A stretch of 64,000 nt of DNA from Arcicella sp034519515 (GTDB lineage: Bacteria > Bacteroidota > Bacteroidia > Cytophagales > Spirosomataceae), in NCBI GenBank assembly GCA_034519515.1, contig JAXHOK010000050.1:114293-178292 (forward strand), given 5' to 3'. The position numbers and the translations under genes were made by a program. The stretch's first letter is position 1, and each line of letters opens with the position of its first letter. Positions 7,400 to 15,339 of this stretch are shown here, piece by piece. Under the pieces are notes generated by a model. The model saw nothing but the letters and a program-made list of their open reading frames with translations, made no database searches and was not told the origin of the DNA.

Positions 7400-9052
7400 T
7401 TACATAATCCGATATTCCAACACCTTCGCTTCTTTAATTATTGGTTTCGAGTTATTCAACTCTTTTTCATAAGCCACTAAAACCTTATCTGCCCAACCCG
7501 AAGGACGGTACATTTTTCCCGCCAAATTTCTAAAATTTTGGGCTATAAATTCAGCCAAATCTCCGCTTGGTTTCACTTCGTAAAAATTGTATCGTTCATC
7601 CAAAAAATTCACAACTTTATTTCTGAATGTATTTCGAGTTGATTCTTTGAATGTATCCTTTTGTGCTTGATTATTAGCTATATACGCATGAATAACGTAC
7701 AGAAAATTAATATGATAAGTCTGTAAGATAAGCGTATCTCTATCAAAAAGTCTATCGCTAAAATGCTTATTTTGCTTGAAATTTTTTCCAAATTCTAAGT
7801 CATGATTCCGAAAGTCCAAGTTCTCATTTACCACCGCACTGATAAAGAAATTGGGCGTGATATTATACCCCTCCGTGAGTTCATCTCTGTAACGAATGTT
7901 ATCTTTCAAAACTTTATCTTCATTCAATACATCTACATTATACTGAATCACATTTTTGGCGTAGGTGTATTGTTTAGCAATGGCATTTTGCCCCGCTGAA
8001 GTAGTGTCTTTGTAATATTTACTGTCGCCGATGTGATAAATTTGGTCTTGGGTTGTTAGTAAATCTTGATACGGATAAATATGGTCAATCTCTTTGCCGT
8101 CTTTGTGGATTTTGAGGTGCGTAGGCAAAAGTGGTTCTGATAAAAGCGAATCAATCATATCCTCAAAAACGATGTTAAAATCACGCACCAACAGGATTTC
8201 TTTGTGATATTTTTTGCTTTTTATTTTATCCTGATGAACAAAAAAGGCGTACAACAAATCCCATAATTTCAATAGTTTATCCGAAAAATACTTGTATTTT
8301 ATCTGCTTCAAAATCACCGTTCCCCGCTTCATGAGATTTTCTAATTCTCGGTTTTTATAGGGTGTAAATAACTGATTTATAGGAATTTGCAAATAATATT
8401 TTTGATTGAAATGACTCAGCACGGATGAAAAAATTACTAATAATTCCTCATCGTAATTGACCGTTTTTTGCTTCGTGAGGGTCTCTACATATACGGGTGA
8501 ACCATTTTGCAGAACGGGCATCTTTTTAGCAATAGTTTTCTGCCAACTAATTTGCTGATTTTGGGCAGAATTAGTCTTTTTGATGAAGGTAAATAAAGCT
8601 TGATTTTCCCGATTGAAACGGACAAGACTCTGGATTAAATCAAATTCGGTTACGTCTTTTTCGCCCAACGTTGAAATGACATTGGCGATGTCGCTACTTT
8701 CTGTAATGGTGTTGGCTTGTTGGCGTTTTTGGAACTGGCGAATTGCCAAATAATGCCACGTGGTGATGCTGAAAAGGAAATCTAATTTACCGTCTTTTCG
8801 TAAGGATTTTCGAACTTCTGGATTGTGGTCTAAATCAAAAATTTCTTCGGGACTGTATTTGCCAAATACTTTGCTATCTTCAATGAAAACCTTTGGCAAA
8901 ATCATCACGGGTTCGTTCATATCGGGTTCAAAATAATAGCCGATATAATTGACTTTTACCCGCTGATTTTGGAGAGGAACGTAATATCGTTCACTCAGGA
9001 TGGGCGAAATTAGGGATAAATCGTAGGCGTATTCTTCGAGGAGGATTTTCAT
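7400..9052 (-). CDS. Probable LlaJI/McrC-like restriction endonuclease
   Basis: A 550-residue soluble protein. The N-terminal half resembles the target-binding part of LlaJI- or McrC-type nucleases. The second half carries a PD-(D/E)xK-like core: DHIYPYQDLL followed by IYHIGDSKYYKD, where the Asp and the D-S-K motif would bind metal, then a KQYTYAKNVIQYN helix. Family members usually work with a McrB-like GTPase or AAA+ partner and a methylase. Neither is next to it here, so it is an orphan or a different kind of nuclease. The family assignment is from memory of the pattern. It sits directly beside the tRNA pair, next to an Rpn nuclease. Confidence 0.5.
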   Translation of the reverse strand: MKILLEEYAYDLSLISPILSERYYVPLQNQRVKVNYIGYYFEPDMNEPVMILPKVFIEDSKVFGKYSPEEIFDLDHNPEVRKSLRKDGKLDFLFSITTWHYLAIRQFQKRQQANTITESSDIANVISTLGEKDVTEFDLIQSLVRFNRENQALFTFIKKTNSAQNQQISWQKTIAKKMPVLQNGSPVYVETLTKQKTVNYDEELLVIFSSVLSHFNQKYYLQIPINQLFTPYKNRELENLMKRGTVILKQIKYKYFSDKLLKLWDLLYAFFVHQDKIKSKKYHKEILLVRDFNIVFEDMIDSLLSEPLLPTHLKIHKDGKEIDHIYPYQDLLTTQDQIYHIGDSKYYKDTTSAGQNAIAKQYTYAKNVIQYNVDVLNEDKVLKDNIRYRDELTEGYNITPNFFISAVVNENLDFRNHDLEFGKNFKQNKHFSDRLFDRDTLILQTYHINFLYVIHAYIANNQAQKDTFKESTRNTFRNKVVNFLDERYNFYEVKPSGDLAEFIAQNFRNLAGKMYRPSGWADKVLVAYEKELNNSKPIIKEAKVLEYRIM

Positions 9053-9068
9053 AATTATTATTCAAAAA

Positions 9069-9092
9069 AAAATCCTCAATAAAGAGGACTTT
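9069..9092 (-). terminator. Terminator of the Rpn gene
   Basis: TCCTC and GAGGA close a 6-nt loop, with A and T runs on both sides, just downstream of the minus-strand stop at 9110. Confidence 0.65.
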
Positions 9093-9109
9093 TTAGGATT
9101 AGGGAATTT

Positions 9110-10027
9110 TTAAAGTAATCCTTTTTGTATTTTATCAACTACTTCTTTTACTTCTTTATTGGATAATCCAAAAGATGAGGCAATGGTTGGTGCATCCATA
9201 CCCATCTTCAACATACCCTTGATGAAGAGTGCCATTCCTTCTAATTTTCCCTCTAATCTTCCTTCCTTTATCATTGATTCGCCTACTGTCATGGTTGTTT
9301 GTTCGGTTTTTGGTGAAACTTTACGAAATATACTAACAATTTCTTGTTTGTTCAAATCTGGATTAGTGAATAATGTATAAACAAAAACGCTTGTGATATA
9401 ATTCATATCTCCTTGATTCTCAATGTCTCGCATCAACTCAATTAATGATTCTTCGATGATTGAAAGGTATTTTTTGAGCCTACTATTTTTCAGTAAAAGT
9501 AATGATAACGCTAAGAATCGGTTTTTGAAACTAACTATTTCAGTATCTGAAAAACGAGAAATATCATACAACAAATAGTCAAAATTAGGGATAAATTGGT
9601 TCAACGTTGGGTCAACGCCCTTGAAATATTGACTTAATGACTCATATTTCCATGCTTTTTTGCCATGATAAATCACAATTGGAATCGTTAGTGTCAAGGG
9701 TCTTTTTTCTTTTTTGTCCTGCTCCAAGGCATTCAAAATATACCGTAATAATTGCAGGTGCGGGTGCTGTTCTTGATAGCTTTTGTGTTCAAACAAAAAC
9801 GAAATCCGAATCGTCTTTTTGCCTCGGTATTCACAGAGATACACCAAGTCGGCAAAATGTTCATTGAGGGTTTCATCGGTGAAAGAATTATTGGTTAATT
9901 CCAAACTTTCCAAATTGATTTTGTCTCGCAAATCAACAGGAAAAAGCTCTTGAATTAACCCTTTAACGGTTTCTTTTCTTGAAAAACTCTCTTTGAAAAA
10001 CTTATCGTGAACGTTATCAATGGGCAT
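9110..10027 (-). CDS. Rpn-family recombination-promoting nuclease / PD-(D/E)XK transposase-like protein
   Basis: A 305-residue protein of the Rpn (PF04754-type) family, DNA nucleases that promote RecA-independent recombination in Escherichia coli. The N terminus has the hallmark HDKFFKESFSRKETVKGLIQE. It is followed by ADLVYLCEYRGKKTIRISFLFEHKSY, whose Asp and E-H-K provide the PD-(D/E)xK site, then the IPIVIYHGKKAW strand. The C terminus ends in a Gly/Met-rich GRLEGKLEGMALFIKGMLKMGMDAPTIASSFGLS segment, the variable tail typical of these fast-evolving genes. It is read as a single gene in an accessory block with two other nuclease-type proteins. Confidence 0.88.
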   Translation of the reverse strand: MPIDNVHDKFFKESFSRKETVKGLIQELFPVDLRDKINLESLELTNNSFTDETLNEHFADLVYLCEYRGKKTIRISFLFEHKSYQEQHPHLQLLRYILNALEQDKKEKRPLTLTIPIVIYHGKKAWKYESLSQYFKGVDPTLNQFIPNFDYLLYDISRFSDTEIVSFKNRFLALSLLLLKNSRLKKYLSIIEESLIELMRDIENQGDMNYITSVFVYTLFTNPDLNKQEIVSIFRKVSPKTEQTTMTVGESMIKEGRLEGKLEGMALFIKGMLKMGMDAPTIASSFGLSNKEVKEVVDKIQKGLL

Positions 10028-10096
10028 TGGTTAAGGGTATTTGCAGGTGAAATTTTAAAAATTTCTCAAAAGTTAATGAAATTGAATGTGAGCTAA

Positions 10097-10462
10097 TCAA
10101 AATCTAAGTTTAATTTCTTCGGGCTTTTGAAATCTAAAAGCCGCAAGTGGGTAAAATTTCCTTTCTCCCAAATCATTTGTTACAGCGATTTGTATTTTTC
10201 TATTGTCAGATTTCGAATCAGCGTCATATTTGAATACTTCGACTAAGAATGATTTGCCGAGTGAGATTCCACCGTCATTAACATCATCGTAAAAATTGAA
10301 GTTATTAAAACCAACAAATGTTAATAGTGCTACATAATTCTTACCGTTCATTCGGTATGTATTGAAAGTAAAACTTTCGGCAAAAATCTTTTTACTTTCC
10401 CTTCCTGTATCTGCGTCATAAATATTGAAAGAGTTTGTCAAAATAATTTCTTCGTGCTTCAT
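10097..10462 (-). CDS. Hypothetical protein, 121 residues
   Basis: No family recognised. A soluble protein rich in Phe and Asn, with probable beta-strands (YRMNGKNYVALLTFVGFNNFNFYDD, KSFLVEVFKYDAD). There is no signal peptide and no membrane helix. It precedes the Rpn gene on the minus strand by about 70 bp. The next ~90 bp upstream are AT-rich, then the G-rich block begins. Confidence 0.6.
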   Translation of the reverse strand: MKHEEIILTNSFNIYDADTGRESKKIFAESFTFNTYRMNGKNYVALLTFVGFNNFNFYDDVNDGGISLGKSFLVEVFKYDADSKSDNRKIQIAVTNDLGERKFYPLAAFRFQKPEEIKLRF

Positions 10463-10554
10463 TTCTCTGATATTTTAAGTTCTAAACAATTATTCCATTT
10501 TGGCATAATGCAAATTTATGAATAATTATTGCAAAATGGAATCCCTTCGCTTGT

Positions 10555-11230
10555 TTTTGGGGGGGTGGGTGGCGGGGGGTGGGGGGGGGGGGGGGGGGAG
10601 GGGGTGGGGGGGGCCGCCTTTTGGGGCCGGAGTTTCTGGGTCCTACGGGGCATGTCCGTTGGGGGGTGGGCGGTTGGTGTAGATATTGCTCATTGCAGGG
10701 TGGTACGCCCGGAGGCGTGTTGGCGGAGCCCGGGGGGGAAATATTTTACACCTTCGCCTGTTATGCCGGACCACCGCAAGCGGGGAGGGGGAATGTGTTC
10801 AACAGTTGGGGGGGAGTTTTAATATATCACTCAGGTGTTATTGGGGGGGTTCGGGGGCTTAAGGGGGGTCCGAATTTGAGTTGCCGATTCGTGATGGCTT
10901 TTGGGCGGTCGAAGTTGATTTGGGTTGTGGTTGTTATTGGTATTTTGGACTGGACTCTTGTGGGGGGGGGGTGGGCTGCTGGGGTGGGAATGGGTGTCCG
11001 GGGGTGTTTTTTGGGGCAGGTAGTGGGTTTATTTTATTGAATTTGCTTGTTTGCTCGCGGGGGGTGCCTGGATTTTTTCCATGGTGGGCGGGGTGGTTTG
11101 CCCCCAGTTTATGCTTTGTTCGTCGGGGTCGGGCACTTTTATTTATTGCCTTTGCTTGGGTGCGATGGGGGGGGTTTTTGCCTTTGGGTCCGCCGAGAGG
11201 ATTTTTACCTGCTTTCCGTGTGCTTTATTC
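10555..11230. other. Abnormally G-rich block, probable base-calling artefact
   Basis: About 650 bp of plus-strand G-rich sequence, including an uninterrupted G18 (10581-10598) and many G5-G12 runs, in an otherwise AT-rich window. C-runs are nearly absent, so the bias is strand-specific. Several open frames cross it only because GGG/GGT/GTG codons lack stops; their Gly/Trp-rich products are not credible. Ordinary-looking islands remain between the runs (for example 10742-10790). The pattern resembles true sequence overwritten with G, as in two-colour Illumina dark-cycle calls. No gene is annotated here. Confidence 0.7.
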
Positions 11231-11311
11231 CAAATGATGCCTTCTGTAATTTTGCTTTGGGGCTAAATATTTTAAATACTTTTCTAATTAAGGTGGGAAA
11301 TGTAATTAGAT

Positions 11312-11542
11312 ATGAAAAAAACAATTTATACGCAAAGGCGTAATCGTTTGTCGGAACAAATGATAAATGCAAGAGAAGAAGCGGGATTGTCTCAACAACA
11401 AGTTGCTCAAACTGAGATAGTTTCACAAAGTGAGTTGTCTAAACTCGAAAATGGACAACGGCGAGTAGAGTTTTTATTGCTTTTAGATTTAGCAAAATTA
11501 TACGCTAAAAGTATCAATTATTTTATACCAATTGAAGAGTAA
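11312..11542 (+). CDS. XRE-family helix-turn-helix regulator
   Basis: A 76-residue single-domain DNA-binding protein. The helix-turn-helix lies at about residues 17-56: MINAREEAGLSQQQVAQTE, then VSQSELSKLENGQRRVEFLLLLDLAKLY. That matches the Cro/CI (HTH_3) pattern, with the conserved LSQ...A and SKLENG elements. It ends in a bidirectional terminator shared with the HNH gene on the opposite strand. Its upstream region is the G-rich block, so any promoter there cannot be read. A restriction-island or phage-type regulator is likely. Confidence 0.85.
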   Translation: MKKTIYTQRRNRLSEQMINAREEAGLSQQQVAQTEIVSQSELSKLENGQRRVEFLLLLDLAKLYAKSINYFIPIEE

Positions 11543-11552
11543 TTTATGACTG

Positions 11553-11594
11553 AAATGCTCATTAAGTTGAATCATCGCAACTTAATGAGCATTT
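11553..11594. terminator. Bidirectional terminator, 17-bp stem
   Basis: AAATGCTCATTAAGTTG and CAACTTAATGAGCATTT are perfect complements around an 8-nt loop, between the convergent XRE and HNH genes. Confidence 0.85.
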
Positions 11595-11639
11595 TGGAAT
11601 CTCTAAAAATATGTTGTTATAGAATTATTTGAAGAGATT

Positions 11640-12419
11640 TTAGAATCTTATAGAAGAGAAGTATGAATTTAGATGTGATGCTAAAAATTCTTTATTTGGC
11701 AAAAATCTATCAGGAAGATTTATTGTTTTTCCTTCAAATCGTCCGAAAAAAGGTTCATAATAGTCTTTTTGAACATTCTTTTTGAGTTCATTTGAAATCA
11801 AAATTCTATAATTTTCATCAATTCCAAGAAAACCTTTTTCAAACGCTTTATCATAAATTGAAGATAGACAAATTCCATTTTCTGGATTCAACCTTTCTTT
11901 CTCATTCGTTGCCCAAGGCAATATATGCCCTGCCACAAGCATAGCAGATATGTCAATGCCTGAGATTGCACATTTTTTTTGATAAATGCTGAGGATTAAT
12001 TGTTGGAATAAGTTTTGATTTACTCTTGTTTTTACTTCTCGAAGTTTCACTTCTCCTTTTTTATCAGTTAAATCTATCAAGATAGGTTCATACTTTTTTT
12101 CAATGGTAGTATTCTCGTATCTTGTTAATAATTGTTCGCTTTCAAATAACATTTCATCCCAATTTTCATAAAATTCATTAAATATTTGTGTGTCTAATTT
12201 ACTGACATTAGAAGCTCCTCTGATACCTCTTTTCTTAAGACTTGGGTCAAGACTTGCAAAATTAACCAGTTTCCAAGCTACTGAGGATGGAGTTCTTTCA
12301 ATGTAGCTTGCTAATTTAATTATCAGCTCATTCTTGTAATTTATTTTTGAAAATTGTATTTTACAATATAGATTAAACGCAATAATAAGTTCATCTCTTG
12401 TCCAATTTCTATTTATCAT
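11640..12419 (-). CDS. HNH endonuclease domain protein
   Basis: A 259-residue protein whose C-terminal half is an HNH_2-type nuclease domain: KKCAISGIDISAMLVAGHILPW followed by NPENGICLSSIYDKAFEKGFLGI. The Cys, the AGHI-type His, the Asn of PENG and the D-K-A-F-E-K-G segment are the family's usual anchors, although the classical second zinc Cys pair is not evident. The N-terminal half (residues 1-100, WTRDELIIAFNLYCKIQFSKI) resembles a DNA-binding domain often fused to this HNH type in mobile or restriction loci. The gene is convergent with an XRE regulator. Confidence 0.85.
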   Translation of the reverse strand: MINRNWTRDELIIAFNLYCKIQFSKINYKNELIIKLASYIERTPSSVAWKLVNFASLDPSLKKRGIRGASNVSKLDTQIFNEFYENWDEMLFESEQLLTRYENTTIEKKYEPILIDLTDKKGEVKLREVKTRVNQNLFQQLILSIYQKKCAISGIDISAMLVAGHILPWATNEKERLNPENGICLSSIYDKAFEKGFLGIDENYRILISNELKKNVQKDYYEPFFGRFEGKTINLPDRFLPNKEFLASHLNSYFSSIRF

Positions 12420-12544
12420 TTCTTTAAATATTTGAAATTTTCAACTCATTAAGATAGCTTGTTGAAGCATTAGGTTTTGTGCGTAGAAATTTTACACATA
12501 ACTACTCAATATTATTTTATCAAACAGATGTGCTCTATTAAATA

Positions 12545-12612
12545 ACTCATGTTTTCCATATTTTAAAACCCTAAAAACCCTAAAACCCCTTGTACGGCAT
12601 TTTTAGAGCGTA
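12545..12612 (-). pseudogene. 3' tail fragment of the XRE gene, short copy
   Basis: This direct repeat of the last ~50 bp of the XRE gene at 13513 (words CGCTCTAAAAATGCCGT and ACAAGGGGTTTTAGGG) abuts the 3' end of the antitoxin-like gene. The antitoxin frame runs into it and stops, which looks like a deletion junction joining two genes. Confidence 0.7.
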
Positions 12613-12617
12613 TTTGC

Positions 12618-12833
12618 TTATTTTATTGGTTCATTAAAATCATCGGGAATCGAATATCCTTTATCAGCCCAACTGCCCAGACGAACGCCTTTTTTAGAGC
12701 TTGGTTCGTTCATAAAAGATGTTTCAATTTCATCCATAAACATAATTAATACCTTTGATTTCTTGGTCGTTGGCGGAGTTTCTTGGAGGATAAACTGCCC
12801 ATTTTCAAAAACTCCATTGATGGCGGTGTACAT
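12618..12833 (-). CDS. Antitoxin-like protein, truncated C terminus
   Basis: A 71-residue protein with the pattern of small Bacteroidota/cyanobacterial antitoxins of the DUF2281-like group: MYTAINGVFENGQFILQETPP, a central strand (KVLIMFMDE), then KKGVRLGSWADKGYSIPDDFNEP. In relatives the DFNEPLDD tail continues for several residues; here it ends after DFNEPIK, where a copied XRE gene tail begins. The expected PIN-domain toxin that normally follows is absent. This is probably a remnant of a toxin-antitoxin module. Family naming is by pattern only. Confidence 0.6.
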   Translation of the reverse strand: MYTAINGVFENGQFILQETPPTTKKSKVLIMFMDEIETSFMNEPSSKKGVRLGSWADKGYSIPDDFNEPIK

Positions 12834-12846
12834 AATATGATTATTT

Positions 12847-12975
12847 TAAAACCCTAAAACCCCTTGTACGGCATTTTTAGAGCGAATGTATTTGATTTTT
12901 TCTTCGGCAATTTTTAATACTTGTTCAGAGATGGGTTCTTGGGCTAATTGATACGCCACACGGTCGGAGAAGAAT
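12847..12975 (-). pseudogene. 3' tail fragment of the XRE gene, longer copy
   Basis: On the minus strand it reads SDRVAYQLAQEPISEQVLK and on to IRSKNAVQGVLGF and a stop. This matches the C-terminal ~40 residues of the intact XRE protein at 13513-13848, with a few substitutions (QLAQEPI for DLVDEST). No start codon or HTH part is present. It lies between a hypothetical gene and the antitoxin-like gene. Confidence 0.8.
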
Positions 12976-13046
12976 AATTAACGCCAACGGTAATTCCTAT
13001 CCTTTAGCTTATGTCTCAATCAGCTACGGAGTTGTTTTTTCATTTT

Positions 13047-13439
13047 CTACTGAACACTCATGACTATGAATTTGAGTATATCTTCTTTAATATCTCTCAT
13101 TTTATGAATATCTGATATGGAATCATTAAATTCAAAAGTGAAATTACCCTCAACACGCTCAATAAAAGTAAAAATATTACAATTGATAGTCACTGGAAGT
13201 AATTGTCCCTTTGCTGCTAAAATATATCTAACGTCTTCTTCCCAATCAAATTCATAATTTTTGTGATAGGAACGGCTCAATACTTCTTGAATTCTTTTCA
13301 ACCGACCCAATCCGACATTTCCAGTAATTCTATCAGAATATAAGGATTTATTAGTACCGTTCTTCTCTTCCATCACTCTATCCATCATTTTTGATACTAC
13401 TTCTTTGATAGCCAATGCCACTCGTTCTTGTTTATTCAC
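13047..13439 (-). CDS. Hypothetical protein, 130 residues
   Basis: No family recognised. A charged, mostly helical N-terminal half (MNKQERVALAIKEVVSKMMDRVMEEKNG) is followed by FTFEFNDSISDIHKMRDIKEDILKFI. There is no signal peptide or membrane helix. It lies directly downstream of an XRE regulator on the minus strand (73-bp gap), in a position often taken by toxins or restriction-linked accessory genes. That context is suggestive only. Confidence 0.6.
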   Translation of the reverse strand: MNKQERVALAIKEVVSKMMDRVMEEKNGTNKSLYSDRITGNVGLGRLKRIQEVLSRSYHKNYEFDWEEDVRYILAAKGQLLPVTINCNIFTFIERVEGNFTFEFNDSISDIHKMRDIKEDILKFIVMSVQ

Positions 13440-13512
13440 AGGGTTGATTTAGTTTATTTTCTATAATACTTGATTATCAATACTTTAAATAATGGGAATA
13501 TTTTCCATATTT

Positions 13513-13848
13513 TTAAAACCCTAAAACCCCTTGTACGGCATTTTTAGAGCGTATGTATTTGATTTTTTCTTCGGCAATTTTTAATACTTGTTCCGAGGTG
13601 CTTTCGTCCACCAAATCGTAGGCTACACGGTCGGAGAGGTACATAATGGTGAGTTCCTGCAAATCTAAATTAAACAATTCCGCTAATTTAACAAGATGCT
13701 CACGGTTGGGATGGCGGGTATTTTTTTCAAATTTGGCAAGCGTACTGGTGTCAATATCCAGATGTGCCGCCACTTTCCGCAGGGGTAAGTTTTGTTCTTC
13801 TCGATGTTGCCGTATTACTTCGCCAAATGATTTTTTGATGGTATCCAT
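13513..13848 (-). CDS. XRE-family helix-turn-helix regulator
   Basis: The start is taken at the ATG of MDTIKKSFGEVIRQHREEQN, because that is the normal N terminus of this family; an upstream in-frame ATG (13875) would add nine unrelated residues. The HTH spans about residues 8-60 (GEVIRQHREEQNLPLRKVAAHLDI, then TSTLAKFEKNTRHPNREHLVKLAELF). A C-terminal helical region (SEQVLKIAEEKIKYIRSKNAV) may mediate dimerisation. Proteins of this shape usually control restriction or modification genes in Bacteroidota. Its 3' end has been copied twice downstream (12847-12975 and 12545-12612). Confidence 0.88.
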   Translation of the reverse strand: MDTIKKSFGEVIRQHREEQNLPLRKVAAHLDIDTSTLAKFEKNTRHPNREHLVKLAELFNLDLQELTIMYLSDRVAYDLVDESTSEQVLKIAEEKIKYIRSKNAVQGVLGF

Positions 13849-13942
13849 ATTTTTTAGAATAAAATATTTGGACAAATATTGTCAATATTATTTTAAAATC
13901 CAACATATTTTTCAGTAGCGTAGTACTCAGTAATGCAAAACT

Positions 13943-13980
13943 AAAAAACTCCCTCAAAATCAACTTTTAAGGGAGTTTTT
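13943..13980. terminator. Terminator-like hairpin upstream of the XRE gene
   Basis: AAAAACTCCCTCAAAA and TTTTAAGGGAGTTTTT pair around five bases. It probably ends the minus-strand transcript coming from the aroC direction. Confidence 0.75.
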
Positions 13981-14011
13981 CTGATATTATTTATTTGTGT
14001 AACTAATTTTA

Positions 14012-14135
14012 CTTTGGCACTTTACAGTTCCTATTACATCCCCCTGCCCCCTTCAAAGGGGGATTTTGACCAATCCTACTCTCAATCAAAAGGCAAAATA
14101 GAATATTTTTTGGGGAAGTACTTTAAAGTGCCAAG
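14012..14135. mobile_element. MITE-like inverted-repeat element, 124 bp
   Basis: The ends CTTTGGCACTTTACAGT (14012-14028) and ACTTTAAAGTGCCAAG (14120-14135) are imperfect inverted repeats, and outward AATTTTAC / GTAGAATTTT words extend the symmetry. The inside is non-coding, with an internal C5/G5 hairpin (TCCCCCTGCCCCCTTC... AAAGGGGGA). It sits in the 384-bp spacer before aroC. Confidence 0.55.
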
Positions 14136-14174
14136 GTAGAATTTTGGTTTGCCTTTCGCCTTTGTTGGAGTTTT

Positions 14175-14268
14175 CTCCAATAAAACGTTCACCATTTTGC
14201 TGGATTTTTTGCCAACAAACACGGGGCGAAAAATCCGTTTCCCGTAAACCGTTCACCTTTTACCGTCC
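14175..14268. repeat. CCGTTCACC / CCCGTAAACC intergenic repeat words
   Basis: The spacer carries CGTTCACC, CGTTTCCCGTAAACC and CGTTCACCTTTTACCGT, the same words found at 2.75-2.82 kb and 25.06-25.22 kb. The last copy ends at the aroC stop codon. Confidence 0.45.
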
Positions 14269-15339
14269 ATTAGCCCGATTCCGCAAATAAAAGTCCACTA
14301 AAACCAAAGCCGCCATGGCTTCCACGATGGGAACGGCTCTTGGCACAACGCAGGGGTCGTGGCGACCTTTACCCGAAACCGTTACCGAATTACCCTCCGA
14401 ATCCACACTTTCTTGGTCGGTCATGATGGTGGCAACGGGCTTGAAGGCTACTCTGAAATAAATATCTTCTCCGTTTGAAATGCCGCCTTGAATGCCGCCC
14501 GAATAATTAGTTTTTGTTCTAACTCGCTCATTTTCGTCCAGATACATTTCGTCGTTGTGTTCTGAACCGTACATTTCTACGCCCTGGAAACCACTGCCGT
14601 ATTCAAAACCTTTCACGGCATTGATGCTTAACATAGCTTTGCCTAATTCGGCGTGAAGTTTATCAAAAACGGGTTCGCCCAAGCCCACGGGCGTACCCGT
14701 AATCACGCAATTGACTACGCCCCCGATGGAGTCGCCCCGTTTGCGGGTTTCGTCAATTAAATCGAACATTTGTTGAGCCACGGCTGGGTCGGGACAACGA
14801 ACGGCATTTTCCTCTGCCAAAGCGATATTCAACTGTTGGTAAGGCGTTTCTAATTTCAATTTACCCACTTGTGAGACATACGATTGGATTGTTACGCCCA
14901 CTTGTTTCAAAACCAATTTTGCCAATGCTCCTGCTGCCACACGGGCGATGGTTTCACGGGCAGAACTGCGTCCACCACCCCGATAATCACGATTGCCGTA
15001 TTTGGCATCATAAGTATAATCAGCGTGTGAAGGGCGAAATTGCTGGGCAATGTGTGAATAATCTTTGGAACGCTGGTCGGTGTTTCGGACTATAATGGCA
15101 ATGGGCGTACCCGTAGTTTTACCTTCAAAAATACCCGAAAGTACTTCAAATTCATCAGCTTCACGGCGTTGAGTGGTGATGCGTGATTGCCCAGGTTTAC
15201 GACGGTCTAATTCCGACTGAATGAAGTCGGTATCAAACGCAATTCCCGAAGGACAACCATCAATAATTACGCCCACGCCCACGCCATGAGATTCTCCGAA
15301 GGTGCTGATTTTAAATAATTTACCGAATATACTACTCAT
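14260..15339 (-). CDS. aroC: Chorismate synthase
   Basis: This 359-residue enzyme converts 5-enolpyruvylshikimate-3-phosphate to chorismate, the last step of the shikimate pathway, using reduced FMN. Family signatures are present: GESHGVGVGVIIDGCPSG at the N terminus, the RRPGQSR-like RRKPGQSRITTQRREADE segment, and RGGGRSSARETIARVAAGA in the FMN-binding core. Length is normal. Its ATG overlaps the BatD stop in an ATGA arrangement, so it is the second gene of a batD-aroC unit. The pairing is probably chance operon structure. Confidence 0.97.
   Translation of the reverse strand: MSSIFGKLFKISTFGESHGVGVGVIIDGCPSGIAFDTDFIQSELDRRKPGQSRITTQRREADEFEVLSGIFEGKTTGTPIAIIVRNTDQRSKDYSHIAQQFRPSHADYTYDAKYGNRDYRGGGRSSARETIARVAAGALAKLVLKQVGVTIQSYVSQVGKLKLETPYQQLNIALAEENAVRCPDPAVAQQMFDLIDETRKRGDSIGGVVNCVITGTPVGLGEPVFDKLHAELGKAMLSINAVKGFEYGSGFQGVEMYGSEHNDEMYLDENERVRTKTNYSGGIQGGISNGEDIYFRVAFKPVATIMTDQESVDSEGNSVTVSGKGRHDPCVVPRAVPIVEAMAALVLVDFYLRNRANGR

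Noticed and set aside
10529..11343. Several Gly/Trp-rich ORFs of 70-150 residues
   Set aside because: They exist only because the G-rich block lacks stop codons; composition is not protein-like and no family is visible.
7252..13980. Integrated prophage or integrative element with att sites
   Set aside because: No integrase and no repeat of the tRNA 3' end were found; only an accessory block can be claimed.
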